Shown: positions 1 through 10,175, counted from the first letter of the stretch. The stretch is DNA of 64,000 nucleotides from Chryseobacterium indologenes (GCA_016025055.1 CP065590.1:4464001-4528000); one strand, 5' to 3'. Numbers and translations: made by a program. Notes: generated from the letters alone by a model not told the origin.

Positions 1-40
1 TTTATAAATATCTTTAAATTCCTGTTTGTAAGCAATATGA

Positions 41-865
41 CTATAACAACCTGATCTTATCGTCTGAAATATCAATAATTTTATCTTTATAAAGTCCTCC
101 GATGGCTTTTTTGAAGTTCTTTTTACTCATCTGAAGTTCGTCTTTGATTTCTTCAGGAGAAGATTTATCCGATACGTACAAAAGGCCGTAATTTTCTTCC
201 AGTTTATTAAGAATTTTCTGTTTGAATTCATCAATATTTTCAAAACCGTCGGGTTGTAAAGACACGTCAATCTTGCCGTCTTCACGAATGGCTTTAATGT
301 ATCCTGATTCTTCGGATAAAGGGTACAGCTTTTTGAATACATCAGATGCGTAGATAAGGCCGATATATTTTTTATTAATGATAACGTTCCAGCCCAGCTC
401 ACTTTCATTCATCATAATGAGATCTACTTTATCTCCGGTCTGAAAAGGAACATCCTGATACTGAGGATTTCGCTTGAACTTTGTGGTTCCAGTAATCAGG
501 TCCATATCCTTATCTACATAAATGTAAACCAGGTATCTTTTCCCTTCAATAATTTTGGTTTTCTGCTGTTTGTACGGGATAAATAAATCTTTAATGATTC
601 CCCAATCCATAAAGGCCCCGCTTGGAAGACTCTGCACACAACTCATTACAGCAAATTCCCCTACTTCGGCCAAAGGAATTTCGGTGGTAGCCTTTAATTT
701 ATCATCATCCTGATAAACGAAAACCTCAACATACTCACCTACTTCTTTTTCTTCCTGAATGAAGATTTTAGGTAAAAATGCCTTTTCACCGGATCCGTCG
801 GTAAGGATCCATCCTGAATTAATTTTTTCTGAAATTTCTAAACTTTGGGTTTTTCCGAGTTGCAT
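41..865 (-). CDS. CvfB-like S1 RNA-binding protein
   Basis: A 274-residue cytoplasmic protein of the CvfB/YitL type. These proteins carry several S1-like OB folds followed by a winged helix and bind RNA; CvfB influences virulence gene expression in staphylococci. S1-like segments are visible around residues 5-65, 70-135 and 145-215 (for example GEFAVMSCVQSLPSGAFMDW). The C-terminal 60 residues look like the winged helix (SPEEIKDELQMSKKNFKKAI). Length fits the family. A TACCTTTG promoter-like box lies just upstream. The family call is from motif pattern; the target RNAs are unknown. Confidence 0.85.
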   Translation of the reverse strand: MQLGKTQSLEISEKINSGWILTDGSGEKAFLPKIFIQEEKEVGEYVEVFVYQDDDKLKATTEIPLAEVGEFAVMSCVQSLPSGAFMDWGIIKDLFIPYKQQKTKIIEGKRYLVYIYVDKDMDLITGTTKFKRNPQYQDVPFQTGDKVDLIMMNESELGWNVIINKKYIGLIYASDVFKKLYPLSEESGYIKAIREDGKIDVSLQPDGFENIDEFKQKILNKLEENYGLLYVSDKSSPEEIKDELQMSKKNFKKAIGGLYKDKIIDISDDKIRLL

Positions 866-884
866 TGATGATAAAATTAGCTGA

Positions 885-912
885 CAAAGGTACGGAAATT
901 TGAAGATTTCAA
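885..912 (-). promoter_or_regulatory. Bacteroidota-type promoter for the S1 protein gene
   Basis: On the minus strand TACCTTTG (892-885) matches the -7 consensus TAnnTTTG. A TTG (912-910) lies 17 bases upstream as a possible -33 element. It sits 20 bases before the ATG. Confidence 0.45.
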
Positions 913-978
913 CCTATTTAAACATGACCTAATCTTTTCAAAGCTATCATTAATCTTTCAACAAGCCGATAAAACCTG

Positions 979-986
979 TACATTTG
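979..986 (+). promoter_or_regulatory. Promoter -7 box (TACATTTG)
   Basis: Perfect match to TAnnTTTG, 17 bases before the ATG at 1004. No clear -33 TTG at the expected distance. Confidence 0.35.
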
Positions 987-1003
987 AATAAAAATACTAA
1001 CAC

Positions 1004-1453
1004 ATGAAAAAATTGTGGATCGCAGCATTCATTCTTTCTGCATGGGCTTTACACGCTCAGATTTTTGAAAAAACAGCCTTTAATCTAGGCTACCGGTACA
1101 CAGGAAGAAATGTGATACAGGCCGGATTAGACTTCAGAATCGGAGATTCAAGATATAAATCTGTCATCCTTGGTCCTTCTGTCCTTTATACCCGCATCAA
1201 CCATAACGATACATTTATCCCTGAAGCCCACATTTATTATAGCAACAATGGTCAGCTGTATGGCGCATCAATTAATCAGTATTCGATAGAACCACGAATT
1301 GGCATTTCGCTATTCAATATATTTTTTCTCAATACGGGATATGCCATTCCTATTCATGATGATAGATATTTTAAAGGAGTAACCTTCGGCATACAATTCA
1401 ATATTGCACCGGTAAAAAGTTCAAAATTTTATGATCATATGAAAATGATGTAG
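1004..1453 (+). CDS. Secreted or outer-membrane hypothetical protein
   Basis: A 149-residue protein with a signal peptide (MKKLWIAAFILSAWALHAQ, cleavage after AQ). The rest has alternating aromatic/polar stretches that look like beta strands (NLGYRYTGRNVIQAGLDFRIG, then YGASINQYSIEPRIGISLF). A small outer-membrane beta-barrel or periplasmic protein is inferred. I recognise no named family. It stands alone between two minus-strand genes. Confidence 0.7.
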   Translation: MKKLWIAAFILSAWALHAQIFEKTAFNLGYRYTGRNVIQAGLDFRIGDSRYKSVILGPSVLYTRINHNDTFIPEAHIYYSNNGQLYGASINQYSIEPRIGISLFNIFFLNTGYAIPIHDDRYFKGVTFGIQFNIAPVKSSKFYDHMKMM

Positions 1454-1636
1454 ATTTTCTGTTTGCTTTTCAACAATATACATTACATTTTATTTGTACA
1501 TCATTGGTATCTTTTTATTTTTAGTGAAATATACAGATACTTTCTTAGCTTTTTTGCTACGAATGCACGAATAAATCTGCCTTAGTTAGCTGCTAATGGT
1601 ACTATAAGGATATGACTCTATGCCTGTGGAAACTGC

Positions 1637-2476
1637 CTATAATCTGGAAATGTAATCCATCAGTTCCCGTTTGCTGTTTTCAAAATCAAAAGCGTCATAT
1701 ACCACAAAATATTTGTTTGTATCTACACAATTACGATACATTGATTTGGCTAATGCCAGCTTATTTTTATCAAAACTCATTGATTTTACCAGGTCTCTTA
1801 TCTGTGCAGACGTAAACATGGAAGTACGCATTTGTTGATTGATCATGGCTATTTTACCTTCATCAAAACTCTCTTTTCGCTTTAACGTCTCAAAAAATTG
1901 CCTGAATGTTCCGTTATCCATTACATTTCCTGAATTGTTCCAGTTTCCGGAAGAATTTCCGTACAGATTATTCCAGACGTCATTCCAGTCATTAAAACTG
2001 TATAGTCCCTGCACAGGGTAAGAATCTAACAGGTACAATCCTTCATTAGTAAAGAAATCGAGCACCATCCGGTTGTTATTACGAAGCATCAATGTTGTTC
2101 TGTACATCAGGAAGCCGTTTGCATAGATGGAGATAGGCATCCTCCCCGATTGCAAGTCAAAAAAACGATATTTCCCGGAACTGTTTGCTATCATCTGATC
2201 CCCTATTTCAACAGTGAAAAAGCCTTGTTCAGGAATGCGTAAAAAGACTTCAGCATAACCGTAGTTACGGTTCCATTGATATCCGGGGTTCTTATTTTTA
2301 TTTCGTGGATCTAAAGAATTACGATCCTGACTTCTATTTTTCATCCCGGGTGTTTCAGGTGTTCTCATAGCTGTGGCAGAAGCTTCATTTCGCAGCAATT
2401 CTCCTGCCTTTCCTGCTTCCTGTGCCATTATAGTAACAGCCGCTATCATCATTAAACTTATAAATATTTTCTTCAT
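1637..2476 (-). CDS. Secreted DUF4476 domain protein
   Basis: A 279-residue protein with a signal peptide (cleavage after MAQ). Residues about 35-75 are low-complexity, rich in N, R and K. Residues 75-150 look like a small beta domain. The C-terminal 90 residues match the DUF4476 pattern: F at 'FRQFFETLKRKESFDEGKIAM', 'MSFDKNKLALAKSMYRNCVD' and 'AFDFENSKRELMDYI'. DUF4476 proteins are common in Bacteroidota and have no established function. Confidence 0.8.
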   Translation of the reverse strand: MKKIFISLMMIAAVTIMAQEAGKAGELLRNEASATAMRTPETPGMKNRSQDRNSLDPRNKNKNPGYQWNRNYGYAEVFLRIPEQGFFTVEIGDQMIANSSGKYRFFDLQSGRMPISIYANGFLMYRTTLMLRNNNRMVLDFFTNEGLYLLDSYPVQGLYSFNDWNDVWNNLYGNSSGNWNNSGNVMDNGTFRQFFETLKRKESFDEGKIAMINQQMRTSMFTSAQIRDLVKSMSFDKNKLALAKSMYRNCVDTNKYFVVYDAFDFENSKRELMDYISRL

Positions 2477-2511
2477 GTCTTTTTTCGTAGTTGGCCGTCC
2501 ATTTTTATGCC

Positions 2512-2545
2512 AAAAAAAAGAGAAACCATAAATGATTTCTCTTTT
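2512..2545 (-). terminator. Rho-independent terminator after lpdA
   Basis: Inverted repeat AAAAGAGAAA/TTTCTCTTTT followed on the minus strand by a T run, 33 bases past the lpdA stop. Confidence 0.7.
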
Positions 2546-2577
2546 GTATTTAAATGATTAAAAAATGTAATCAGATC

Positions 2578-3981
2578 TTAAATATGAATAGGTCTTTTAC
2601 CCGTAGCATCCAGTGCAGCTTCTTTAATGGCTTCTGCATAGGTTGGGTGAGCGTGAGAACTTCTGGCGATATCTTCAGCACTTGCACGGAATTCCATAGC
2701 GATTACTCCTTCTGCGATAAGGTCAGCAGCTCTTGCTCCTACGATGTGCATTCCAAGAACCTCATCTGTTTTTTCATCAGCAATGATTTTAACAAAACCA
2801 TCAACATCACCACTTGCACGGCTTCTTCCTAATGCTCTCATCGGGAAGTTTCCAACTTTGTAAGCTACTCCTTCTTCTTTAAGCTGCTCTTCAGTTTTTC
2901 CAACTCCTGCAACTTCCGGCCATGTATAAACAACACCAGGAATTAGGTTATAATTGATGTGAGGTTTTTGACCTGCTAAAATTTCAGCCACCAAAGTTCC
3001 TTCTTCACTTGCTTTGTGAGCAAGCATAGCACCTTTGATAACGTCACCGATAGCATAGATATTGGCTACATTAGTTTGCAGGTGATCGTTTACTTTTACT
3101 CTTCCTCTTTCATCAAGCTCTACACCTGCCTTTTCAAGACCAAGACCGTCAGTGTAAGGTTTTCTTCCTACAGAAACTAAACAGTAATCTCCTTCGACCA
3201 CTACTTCTTCTCCTTTTTTATCTTTAGCGGTAACTTTTACAGTATCTCCGTTTCTTTCAACACCTGAAACTGCTGTAGAAAGCATAAACTTCATACCTTG
3301 TTTTTTAAGAACTTTAGTCAATTCTTTGCTTAAAGCTCCATCCATTCCAGGGATGATTTTATCCATGAACTCAACTACCGTTACCTGAGCTCCCAATCTT
3401 AAGTATACAGATCCTAATTCAAGACCGATTACTCCACCTCCGATCACCACTAAATGCTTAGGGATTTCTTTAAGGTTTAACGCTTCAGTAGAAGTAATGA
3501 TTCTTTCTTTATCAAGAGAGATAAAAGGTAAAGAAGAAGGCTTAGAACCTGTTGCTATGATTGTATATTTTGATTCAATCGTTTCAGAAGAACCGTCATT
3601 TTTTGTAATTTTGATTTGAGTAGCTGATTCAAAACTTCCTACTCCTTCAAAAACAGTGATTTTGTTTTTGTCCATCAAATAGTTGATCCCTTTCGTAGTC
3701 TGATCTACCACTTCGTTTTTACGCGCAACCATTCTTTGAATATCGGCCTGCGGGTCATTAATCAGAATTCCGTGGCTTGCAAAATTGTGTTTTGCATTCT
3801 CAAAATGCTCAGAGCTATCTAGAAGTGCTTTTGACGGAATACATCCAACGTTAAGACAAGTTCCGCCTAAAGTTGAATATTTTTCAATAATTGCTGTTTT
3901 GAAACCTAACTGTGCTGCACGGATAGCAGCTACATAACCTCCAGGACCAGAACCTATTACGGTAACATCGAATTGACTCAT
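2578..3981 (-). CDS. lpdA: Dihydrolipoyl dehydrogenase (E3)
   Basis: This 467-residue FAD flavoenzyme reoxidises dihydrolipoamide with NAD+ for the 2-oxoacid dehydrogenase and glycine cleavage complexes. An N-terminal FAD-binding GSGPGG lies at residues 11-16. The redox disulfide motif GGTCLNVGC has Cys42 and Cys47. An NAD-binding GGGVIGLELGS lies near residue 180. The dimer-interface active-site motif HAHPTYAE is near residue 443. Length is typical. It stands alone, not next to E1/E2 genes, so it probably serves several complexes. A good promoter and terminator make it a single-gene transcription unit. Confidence 0.97.
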   Translation of the reverse strand: MSQFDVTVIGSGPGGYVAAIRAAQLGFKTAIIEKYSTLGGTCLNVGCIPSKALLDSSEHFENAKHNFASHGILINDPQADIQRMVARKNEVVDQTTKGINYLMDKNKITVFEGVGSFESATQIKITKNDGSSETIESKYTIIATGSKPSSLPFISLDKERIITSTEALNLKEIPKHLVVIGGGVIGLELGSVYLRLGAQVTVVEFMDKIIPGMDGALSKELTKVLKKQGMKFMLSTAVSGVERNGDTVKVTAKDKKGEEVVVEGDYCLVSVGRKPYTDGLGLEKAGVELDERGRVKVNDHLQTNVANIYAIGDVIKGAMLAHKASEEGTLVAEILAGQKPHINYNLIPGVVYTWPEVAGVGKTEEQLKEEGVAYKVGNFPMRALGRSRASGDVDGFVKIIADEKTDEVLGMHIVGARAADLIAEGVIAMEFRASAEDIARSSHAHPTYAEAIKEAALDATGKRPIHI

Positions 3982-4024
3982 GTTTTTTTATGAATTTGTT
4001 TATTATTATCTAACTTAACTCTCA

Positions 4025-4054
4025 CAAATTTACATATAAATTACCAAGCACCAA
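4025..4054 (-). promoter_or_regulatory. Promoter of lpdA
   Basis: Minus-strand TTTGG (TTG at 4054-4052), 19-base spacer, then TAAATTTG (4032-4025). This fits the Bacteroidota -33/-7 consensus TTTG-N19-TAnnTTTG well. Confidence 0.6.
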
Positions 4055-4107
4055 AGTGAGTTTTATCAATTTTGAGTTCAAAAAAATTAAATACCTTAAG
4101 GCGGTTA

Positions 4108-4455
4108 TCAACCTAACCTCAATGGTCCGTTTCCTATGGAACCCAAACTTTCAAAAAACGATCCTCCATAGACATACCATTCAAGATTTTCCAGATATTC
4201 CACAGCGTTTTCCGGGGTTATCTGTGCACGGTCCTTTTTCGAAACAATTCCTTTATACCATCTTCCTGATTTGGAATAATGTTCATATTCGACAAAATAA
4301 TGGACCCATATTCTTTGGCATAATTTACACTGCTGGATACTTACTTCTCCATATCTTCCGTTGGTGTGATCAATACCCAGTTCCGAACTTCTAAATTCAG
4401 TATAATTGTAGTCTGGTGTTTCACAGGCGCATCCTATTTTTGGAATCGTTTTCAT
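4108..4455 (-). CDS. Hypothetical cysteine-containing protein
   Basis: A small cytoplasmic protein of about 115 residues when started at MKTIPKIG (ATG 4455-4453); an upstream ATG at 4479 is also open. Cysteines at CACET near the N-terminus and QQCKLCQRIW near the middle could bind metal, like a degenerate zinc ribbon. The centre is rich in W, Y and H (WVHYFVEYEHYSKSGRWYKG). No family recognised. Confidence 0.6.
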   Translation of the reverse strand: MKTIPKIGCACETPDYNYTEFRSSELGIDHTNGRYGEVSIQQCKLCQRIWVHYFVEYEHYSKSGRWYKGIVSKKDRAQITPENAVEYLENLEWYVYGGSFFESLGSIGNGPLRLG

Positions 4456-4558
4456 TTTATCCTTTTTTTTGAAGGGCAAATATACTAAAAACGCATCAGC
4501 CAGAATTTATCCTCAAAAGTATAAATAAGGCAAAATGACTATTCAACATTATTCTCAA

Positions 4559-4948
4559 CTATTGATTCAAAAACCGGATATTTTCTTCTTGACCTTTTTT
4601 CAAATAAATTGCTGTGAAAACTAATGGTTTTTCTTTTGAAGCATTGTCAAAATGAAGAATATTGACATTTTTAGGCTCATAGAAAGCATCGCCTTCATGA
4701 AGGACAACACTTTCCTTTCCTTCTATCTGAAAAACTGCTTCTCCGGATTTTATAATTCCCACGACAGGACACGGATGCACATGTTGGGGAGCCGTCTGCC
4801 CTCCTGCCATTGTTATTTCCTGAATTTCAGCAGTGGTGACTTTCCGGTTCACAGAAGCTTTCAGCAATTCTTTTCTTGCAATCCGGCTTTTCTGGGCCAT
4901 TGCCGTTATAGAAATCAGCATAGAAACAATGAATATCATTTTCTTCAT
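4559..4948 (-). CDS. Secreted cupin-domain protein
   Basis: A 129-residue protein with a signal peptide (MKKMIFIVSMLISITAMAQ) and one cupin barrel. Metal-site signature: HVHPCPVVGIIKSGEAVF (two His, then Gly/Glu), followed by GDAFYEPKNVNILHF with the last His. Small periplasmic cupins of this type are usually unassigned. It begins 11 bases after the corrected end of the upstream glycosyltransferase and could share its transcript. Confidence 0.75.
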   Translation of the reverse strand: MKKMIFIVSMLISITAMAQKSRIARKELLKASVNRKVTTAEIQEITMAGGQTAPQHVHPCPVVGIIKSGEAVFQIEGKESVVLHEGDAFYEPKNVNILHFDNASKEKPLVFTAIYLKKGQEENIRFLNQ

Positions 4949-4959
4949 AGCCTTTGTGG

Positions 4960-6042
4960 TTATTTTTTAATTAGATCCAGTAAAACCTTCTCATATTCAT
5001 CCAAAATAATGTTCTTTGAAAACCGGGATCTGATCGAATTTTTTTATCGCATCACGATTATAATTCTCATGCATTACTTTTATAATTTGCTGTGCAAAAT
5101 CATCATAATTTTCAATATTGGCAATTTCGCCGTTTACATTATGCTGGATAATCTCGTTGATTCCTCCCGGGCAGTTATTGGCTAAGGAATAGGTTCCACA
5201 AGCTCCGGCTTCCAGCAAAACATTCGGAAAGCCCTCATACCTTGAGGAAAGAATAAACAGATCCGCATATTTTAAAAACTGATAGGGATTATCCTGTCTG
5301 CCATGAAAGACCACATTCTTCAATCCTAGAAATTCTTTCATCTGCAGCAGTACGTCTCTATCTTTTCCATCTCCTAAAATATGAAGCATGATATTTTCAT
5401 TTTTAAGTCTTGAAAATACCTTTAATAAGTTATCAAAACCTTTTCTGGCCGAGAGGTTACCAATGGCTACCACATTTTTATAGTTGTATTTAAAACCTTC
5501 AGGCTTTAGGGAAGTTCTCAGTTTTTCGTCAATAAAATCAAAATCTACCGGATTGTTGATCTTGACAATTTTCTTTTTTTAATATTAAAATTATCAATCA
5601 GGTCTTTCTTCATATCGTCACTCTGTGCAATGATTTTCTGATAGTTATTGTAAAAATTATAGAAAAACTTGATTTCCCTTCTGGTAACGTGTTCCGTGAC
5701 GACATTGGTTTCTCTGGCAATAAATTTTGTTCTGGGAAAAAGTTTGATAAACAAAGCCAGGTAAGCATTGACCTCTCCGAAACCTGAAAATACAATATCC
5801 GGTTTTCTTCTGTAGATCTCTCCCAGTATCGGTTTCAGCGAATGTCTGATTCTCTCTGTATTGATGTCAATGATCTCAACATCTTTCTTCAGGAAATTAA
5901 GGTAACCTCCACGTTTGCGCAACAATAAAATCTTAGGCTCAAAGCGGTCCCTCGATAAATGATTGGCAATCGTAGTAACAATTCTTTCCGCTCCTCCTGT
6001 CTCCAGATCAGGCAGAATAAATATGACAGAGATTTTTTTCAT
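4960..6042 (-). pseudogene. GT4-family glycosyltransferase, two frameshifts
   Basis: A group-1 (GT4) glycosyltransferase of about 360 residues split in two. The N-terminal GT-B half (MKKISVIFILPDLETGGAE...) runs from 6042 to about 5580. The donor-binding half carries GNLSARKGFDNLL, HILGDGKD, the ExxxE-like SSRYEGFPNVLLEAGACG, and NCPGGINEI. One A is missing in the A-rich tract at 5569-5580; restoring it gives KIVKINNPVDFDFIDEKLR across the break. One extra base in the T7 run at 5039-5045 cuts the C-terminus; removing it restores SIRSRFSKNIILDEYEKVLL and a stop at 4960. It probably acts in surface polysaccharide or glycolipid synthesis. Two compensating homopolymer indels suggest sequencing error. 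Confidence 0.8.
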
Positions 6043-6127
6043 CAGTTAAAGTTACTAAAAAGTTTAGTTACGAGTCAAATATTCCTTTTATTGATACTCT
6101 TTTTTGGTCCTGTAGACGAATCTAAAA

Positions 6128-6161
6128 TAAACAGGCCATCTCAGTTTGAGACAGCCTGTTT
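6128..6161 (-). terminator. Terminator after recQ
   Basis: Stem AAACAGGC...GCCTGTTT with small internal mismatches, 25 bases past the recQ stop. The 3' tail on the minus strand is T-rich. Confidence 0.6.
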
Positions 6162-6185
6162 GTGCATTTTTTCTTATTTCAGTCT

Positions 6186-8389
6186 TTAGTTTGCTACGTC
6201 GCTGATAAATTTAATTCTCAGCATTCTTACTTCTTCATCAGAAAGTTCGTCTCCAAATTCATCCAGCAATACTTTCATGCTATCGCTTTCAGATTCGTTC
6301 ATAAACTCCATAAATCCGTCTACAATATCTTCATCGAAATTATCTTCAATATAATAATCAATATTCAATTTTGTTCCCTGATAAACGATCCTTTCCATTT
6401 CCTTCAGGAGTTCATCCATCGAAAGGTTTTTGGCTCTTGCGATATCTTCAAGATCGATCTTTTTATCGGTGCTCTGAATAATGAAAACTTTGTGGCTCGA
6501 TTTATTGGCGACCTGCTTCAACACCATATCCTGAGTACGTTCTATATTGTTATCCTCAACATAGGTCTTAATGTAATCAGCGAATTCTTTACCATATTTT
6601 TTAGCCTTTCCTTCTCCTACACCATAAATTTTGGTAATTTCATCTACCGTAATCGGATACTGAACCGTCATATCTTCTAAACTAGGATCCATAAATACGG
6701 TGTATGGAGGGATGCCATATTTCTTGGCTACTTTTTTCCTCAGTTCTTTTAAAAGACCAAACAGGTTCTGATCCATACCGCCACCTGCCTGCTGCTGTAT
6801 CTGATCACTTTCAGCTTTAGACTGTGTAAGATCAAATTCTCTGTCTTCGGCTATTAAAAATTTGTCTTTTGATTCTCCTTTTAGTACAGCTCTTCCTTTT
6901 TCAGTAATCTTTATAACACCATAGGTTTCAATATCTTTCTGCAAGAAATTCTGAACCGTTGCCTGTCTGAGAATAGTCTTCCAGTAATTGTCCTTTTCGT
7001 GTTTACCAAAACCAAAATGATCGTTTTGCTCAAGTTTATATGATTTCGTCACCGCTGTTTCTTTTCCAACAATAACAGAAATCAGGTCTTTGGCTTTAAA
7101 TTTTTCTCCTGTATCACTAATCAGTTCCAAAGCTTTATTCAGATCGGCTGTTGCATCTTTCAATTTTGGAGGATTTGAAGAGTTATCACACATCTTTGCC
7201 CCATCACCGTTGACAGGATCAAAAGATTCACCAAAATAATACAGGATGTATTGTCTACGACTCATTGAAGTTTCGGCATACCCTACCACTTCGTTCAGGA
7301 GCTGCAGGCCAATTTCTCTTTCAGAAACGGGCTTTTGCGCCAGGAACTTTTCTAGTTTCTCTATGTCTTTCGGATCATAGAATGCCAGACAATGACCTTC
7401 TCCTCCATCTCTTCCTGCTCTTCCCGTTTCCTGATAATAACTTTCCAGGGATTTAGGAAAATCATAATGAATCACAAAACGTACATCTGGTTTGTCAATT
7501 CCCATCCCAAAAGCAATGGTTGCCACGATGACATCCACTTCTTCCATGAGGAATTTATCCTGATTGGTTACTCTCACTTTTTGATCAAGACCGGCATGAT
7601 AAGGAAGTGCATTGATTCCGTTGACCTGCAGAAGCTGGGCAAACTCCTCAACTTTTCTGCGGCTCAGGCAATATACGATCCCTGACTTTCCCTTGTGCTG
7701 ATTGATAAATTTTACGATCTCTTTATCTACATTTACTTTCGGACATACCTCATAATATAGATTAGGCCGGTTGAAACTTTCTTTAAAAACCAATGCGTTG
7801 GTCATTCCCAAAGTTTTCTGGATATCATCCTGAACTTTAGGAGTTGCTGTTGCCGTCAAAGCAATCACCGGTACATTGGCAATCTTGTCTATGATCTGTT
7901 TTAAATTTCTGTATTCCGGTCTGAAATCATGTCCCCATTCTGAAATACAGTGTGCCTCATCAATGGCAAAGAAAGAAATCTTAACATCTTTCAGAAAGTC
8001 CAGATAGTCATCTTTAATCAATGATTCCGGAGCTACATACAAAAGTTTCGTTTTTCCACTTTTAATATCGTCAAAAACCTGTTTTGTCTGTGTCTTGTTT
8101 AATGATGAATTTAATACATGTGCTACCCCATCATCCGATGAAAGGCCGTTGACTGCATCCACCTGATTCTTCATTAACGCGATTAAGGGTGAAACGACTA
8201 TCGCCGTGCCTTCCGAAATAAGAGCAGGAAGCTGATAACATAATGATTTACCACCCCCGTAGGCATCAAAACAAATATGTCTTCCCCATTTAAGAGATTT
8301 CCTATGATTTGTTCCTGCTGACCCTTAAATGTAGAAAACCCAAAATACTTTTTCAATTCGCCTGATAAATTGGCTTTTTTTGCGCTCAT
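6186..8389 (-). pseudogene. recQ: ATP-dependent DNA helicase RecQ, frameshifted
   Basis: RecQ-family 3'-5' helicase of about 734 residues acting in recombination and fork repair. The N-terminal piece ends at the Walker A motif (LMPTG). The larger piece carries the DEAH box ([21 protein letters not shown]), motif VI ([12 protein letters not shown]), a zinc-binding/winged-helix RQC region, and an HRDC-like C-terminus ([18 protein letters not shown]). One G is missing in the run at 8254-8258. Restoring it gives [17 protein letters not shown] and joins both halves. Because the break lies in the most conserved motif, error is more likely than decay. Confidence 0.9.
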
Positions 8390-8525
8390 CTAATTTTCTA
8401 TTGCTAAATTTGCATGTAACCCAAAGTTATAAAAATTCTGCTTAAAATAAAAGCGAACGAATTTATAAAAAATAAAATTTATATTAAATATTCTTTTTAA
8501 AATATAACGTTTTTTAAGAACTTTT

Positions 8526-9506
8526 TTGTATACCTATCAAAGTAAAATGGAGAGAACCAACATTATATCAATTGCTAAAACTACTTTAGAAATTGAGATT
8601 GCAGAGCTTGAAAAATTAAAAAACAGAATTGATGATCAGTTTGCACAGGCCGTAGAGATCATTCATTCGGCAAAAGGGAAACTGATTGTCGTAGGAATAG
8701 GAAAATCTGCCCACGTGGGGAATAAAATTGTCGCCACGTTAAACTCTACAGGAACTCCATCACAATTTCTTCACGCCTCAGAGGCTATCCATGGAGATTT
8801 GGGAGTTATTCAGAAACAGGATGTGGTTTTATGTATTTCTAATTCGGGAAATTCTCCTGAAATTGCCAACCTTGTTCCTTATTTAAAAGACTATTCTTCC
8901 GCATTGATCGGAATGACAGGCAATAAAAACAGTAAGCTTGCTGAGTTTTCTGAAATTATCCTGAATACTCATGTTGATGTAGAGGCCTGTCCCAACAAGC
9001 TCGCTCCTACCAGTTCTACCACCATTCAGATGGCATTGGGAGATGCTCTGGCAGTAGCGCTGATGGAACTTAATGATTTTAAAGCCAATGATTTTGCCAA
9101 GTTTCATCCGGGAGGCAGTTTAGGAAAGAACCTTACTTCAAGAGTTGAACAGTTTTTATCTTCACAGAAACCTCAGGTAGCTGAAGAAGCATCTATCAGA
9201 GATGTTATTATTTCGATCAGTGCCTCCAGACATGGAATCACCGTGGTAACCAAAGATGATCAGATCATAGGAGTTATTACCGATGGTGATTTAAGAAGAA
9301 TGCTGATGAAGGGAGAAGATATCACTAAAGTTCTGGCTAAAGATATTATGTCTGCTCATCCGAGAACCATTGAAAAAGAAGCTTTGGCCAAGGAAGCGAT
9401 GAAGATTTTGAAAGAAAATAATATCGGGCAGCTGGTGGTTACCGAAAATGGTAAATATTTTGGAATCATCGACCTGCATAAATTACTTGATGAAGGAATA
9501 AATTAA
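8526..9506 (+). CDS. kdsD: Arabinose-5-phosphate isomerase (KdsD/KpsF)
   Basis: Interconverts ribulose-5-phosphate and arabinose-5-phosphate, the first step to KDO of the lipopolysaccharide core. An SIS domain occupies about residues 35-190 (GIGKSAHVGNKIVATLNSTG; ISNSGNSPEI; HASEAIHGDLG). A CBS pair follows (about 205-326: DVIISISASRHGITVV; GQLVVTENGKYFGII). Length 326 or 319; the internal ATG at 8547 (MERTN) is a good alternative start. A Crp-like gene begins 8 bases after its stop, so they probably share a transcript. Confidence 0.93.
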   Translation: MYTYQSKMERTNIISIAKTTLEIEIAELEKLKNRIDDQFAQAVEIIHSAKGKLIVVGIGKSAHVGNKIVATLNSTGTPSQFLHASEAIHGDLGVIQKQDVVLCISNSGNSPEIANLVPYLKDYSSALIGMTGNKNSKLAEFSEIILNTHVDVEACPNKLAPTSSTTIQMALGDALAVALMELNDFKANDFAKFHPGGSLGKNLTSRVEQFLSSQKPQVAEEASIRDVIISISASRHGITVVTKDDQIIGVITDGDLRRMLMKGEDITKVLAKDIMSAHPRTIEKEALAKEAMKILKENNIGQLVVTENGKYFGIIDLHKLLDEGIN

Positions 9507-9514
9507 TCCTGCCC

Positions 9515-10079
9515 ATGAGCCTTTTTCTGCAAACGCATATCCGGGAGATCATCTCTATCAGTGATGATGAGCTTGAAATGATACAAAATCTTTTCGACAA
9601 AAAGAAATTCAGGAAGAGGCAGTTTCTGATACAGGAGAATCAGCCTGTAAACGAGATTTATCTCATAGAAAAAGGTATTGTTAAAAGCAGTACCATTGAT
9701 AGTACAGGGAAGGAGCATATCCTGCAGTTTGGAGCTCCTCATTGGTGGATTTCAGATTTTGCCGCTTTTTTTTAAACAGGAAATCTCTTCATTGGCTGTT
9801 GATTGTATAGAAGACTCTGAAGTATATGCTATTTCGTATGAAAATTTAAACGCTCTTTGTTTACAACTGCCTGCAATGGAACATTTTTTCAGGGTAAAAT
9901 CCAACTTCGGATATGTTGCCTTACAACAGAGAATCCTTTCATTGATGAGCAAAACAGCTAAAGAGCGATATGAAGATTTTGTAAAACAGTATCCCGGTTT
10001 TATGGATCATTTGCCCAAACAGCTTATCGCAAGTTACCTTGGTGTTTCAAGAGAGACATTAAGCAGATTATATTCTTAG
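9515..10079 (+). pseudogene. Crp/Fnr-family transcription regulator, frameshifted
   Basis: A 187-residue cyclic-nucleotide-binding-fold regulator. The N-terminal beta-roll (QFLIQENQPVNEIYLIEKGIVKSS, then FGAPHWWISDFAAFF) is separated from the rest by one extra T in the T8 run at 9766-9773. With seven Ts the frame runs on as FKQEISSLAVDCIEDSEVYAI. The C-terminal helix-turn-helix is LIASYLGVSRETLSRLYS. This short Crp form is common in flavobacteria, and its effector is usually unknown. A Crp-like palindrome follows its stop at once. Confidence 0.85.
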
Positions 10080-10080
10080 G

Positions 10081-10110
10081 TGTGACCCAGGTCACATCTT
10101 TTTTTTGACC
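10081..10110 (+). promoter_or_regulatory. TGTGA-N6-TCACA palindrome followed by a T run
   Basis: TGTGACCCAGGTCACA is a perfect 7-bp inverted repeat about CA, beginning two bases after the stop of the Crp-family gene and followed by TC and eight Ts. It could be that gene's terminator. It also has exactly the half-sites of a CRP-type operator and lies 80 bases upstream of the Hsp31-like gene. Sequence alone does not separate the two. Confidence 0.5.
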
Positions 10111-10175
10111 TATATCCTTATTCTGACCAGTATAAAAATGCAATCTTTGTATTATAATTTTTAAAACAAAAACAA

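Noticed and set aside
5039..5580. True decay of the glycosyltransferase into a pseudogene
   Set aside because: Two opposite one-base indels in homopolymers, with otherwise intact motifs, fit error better than decay.
6162..6680. 172-codon plus-strand ORF opposite recQ
   Set aside because: Antisense shadow of the recQ C-terminus, rich in F/I and without domain pattern.
8198..8389. Separate short RecQ-like protein
   Set aside because: It is the N-terminus of recQ; one missing G explains the stop.
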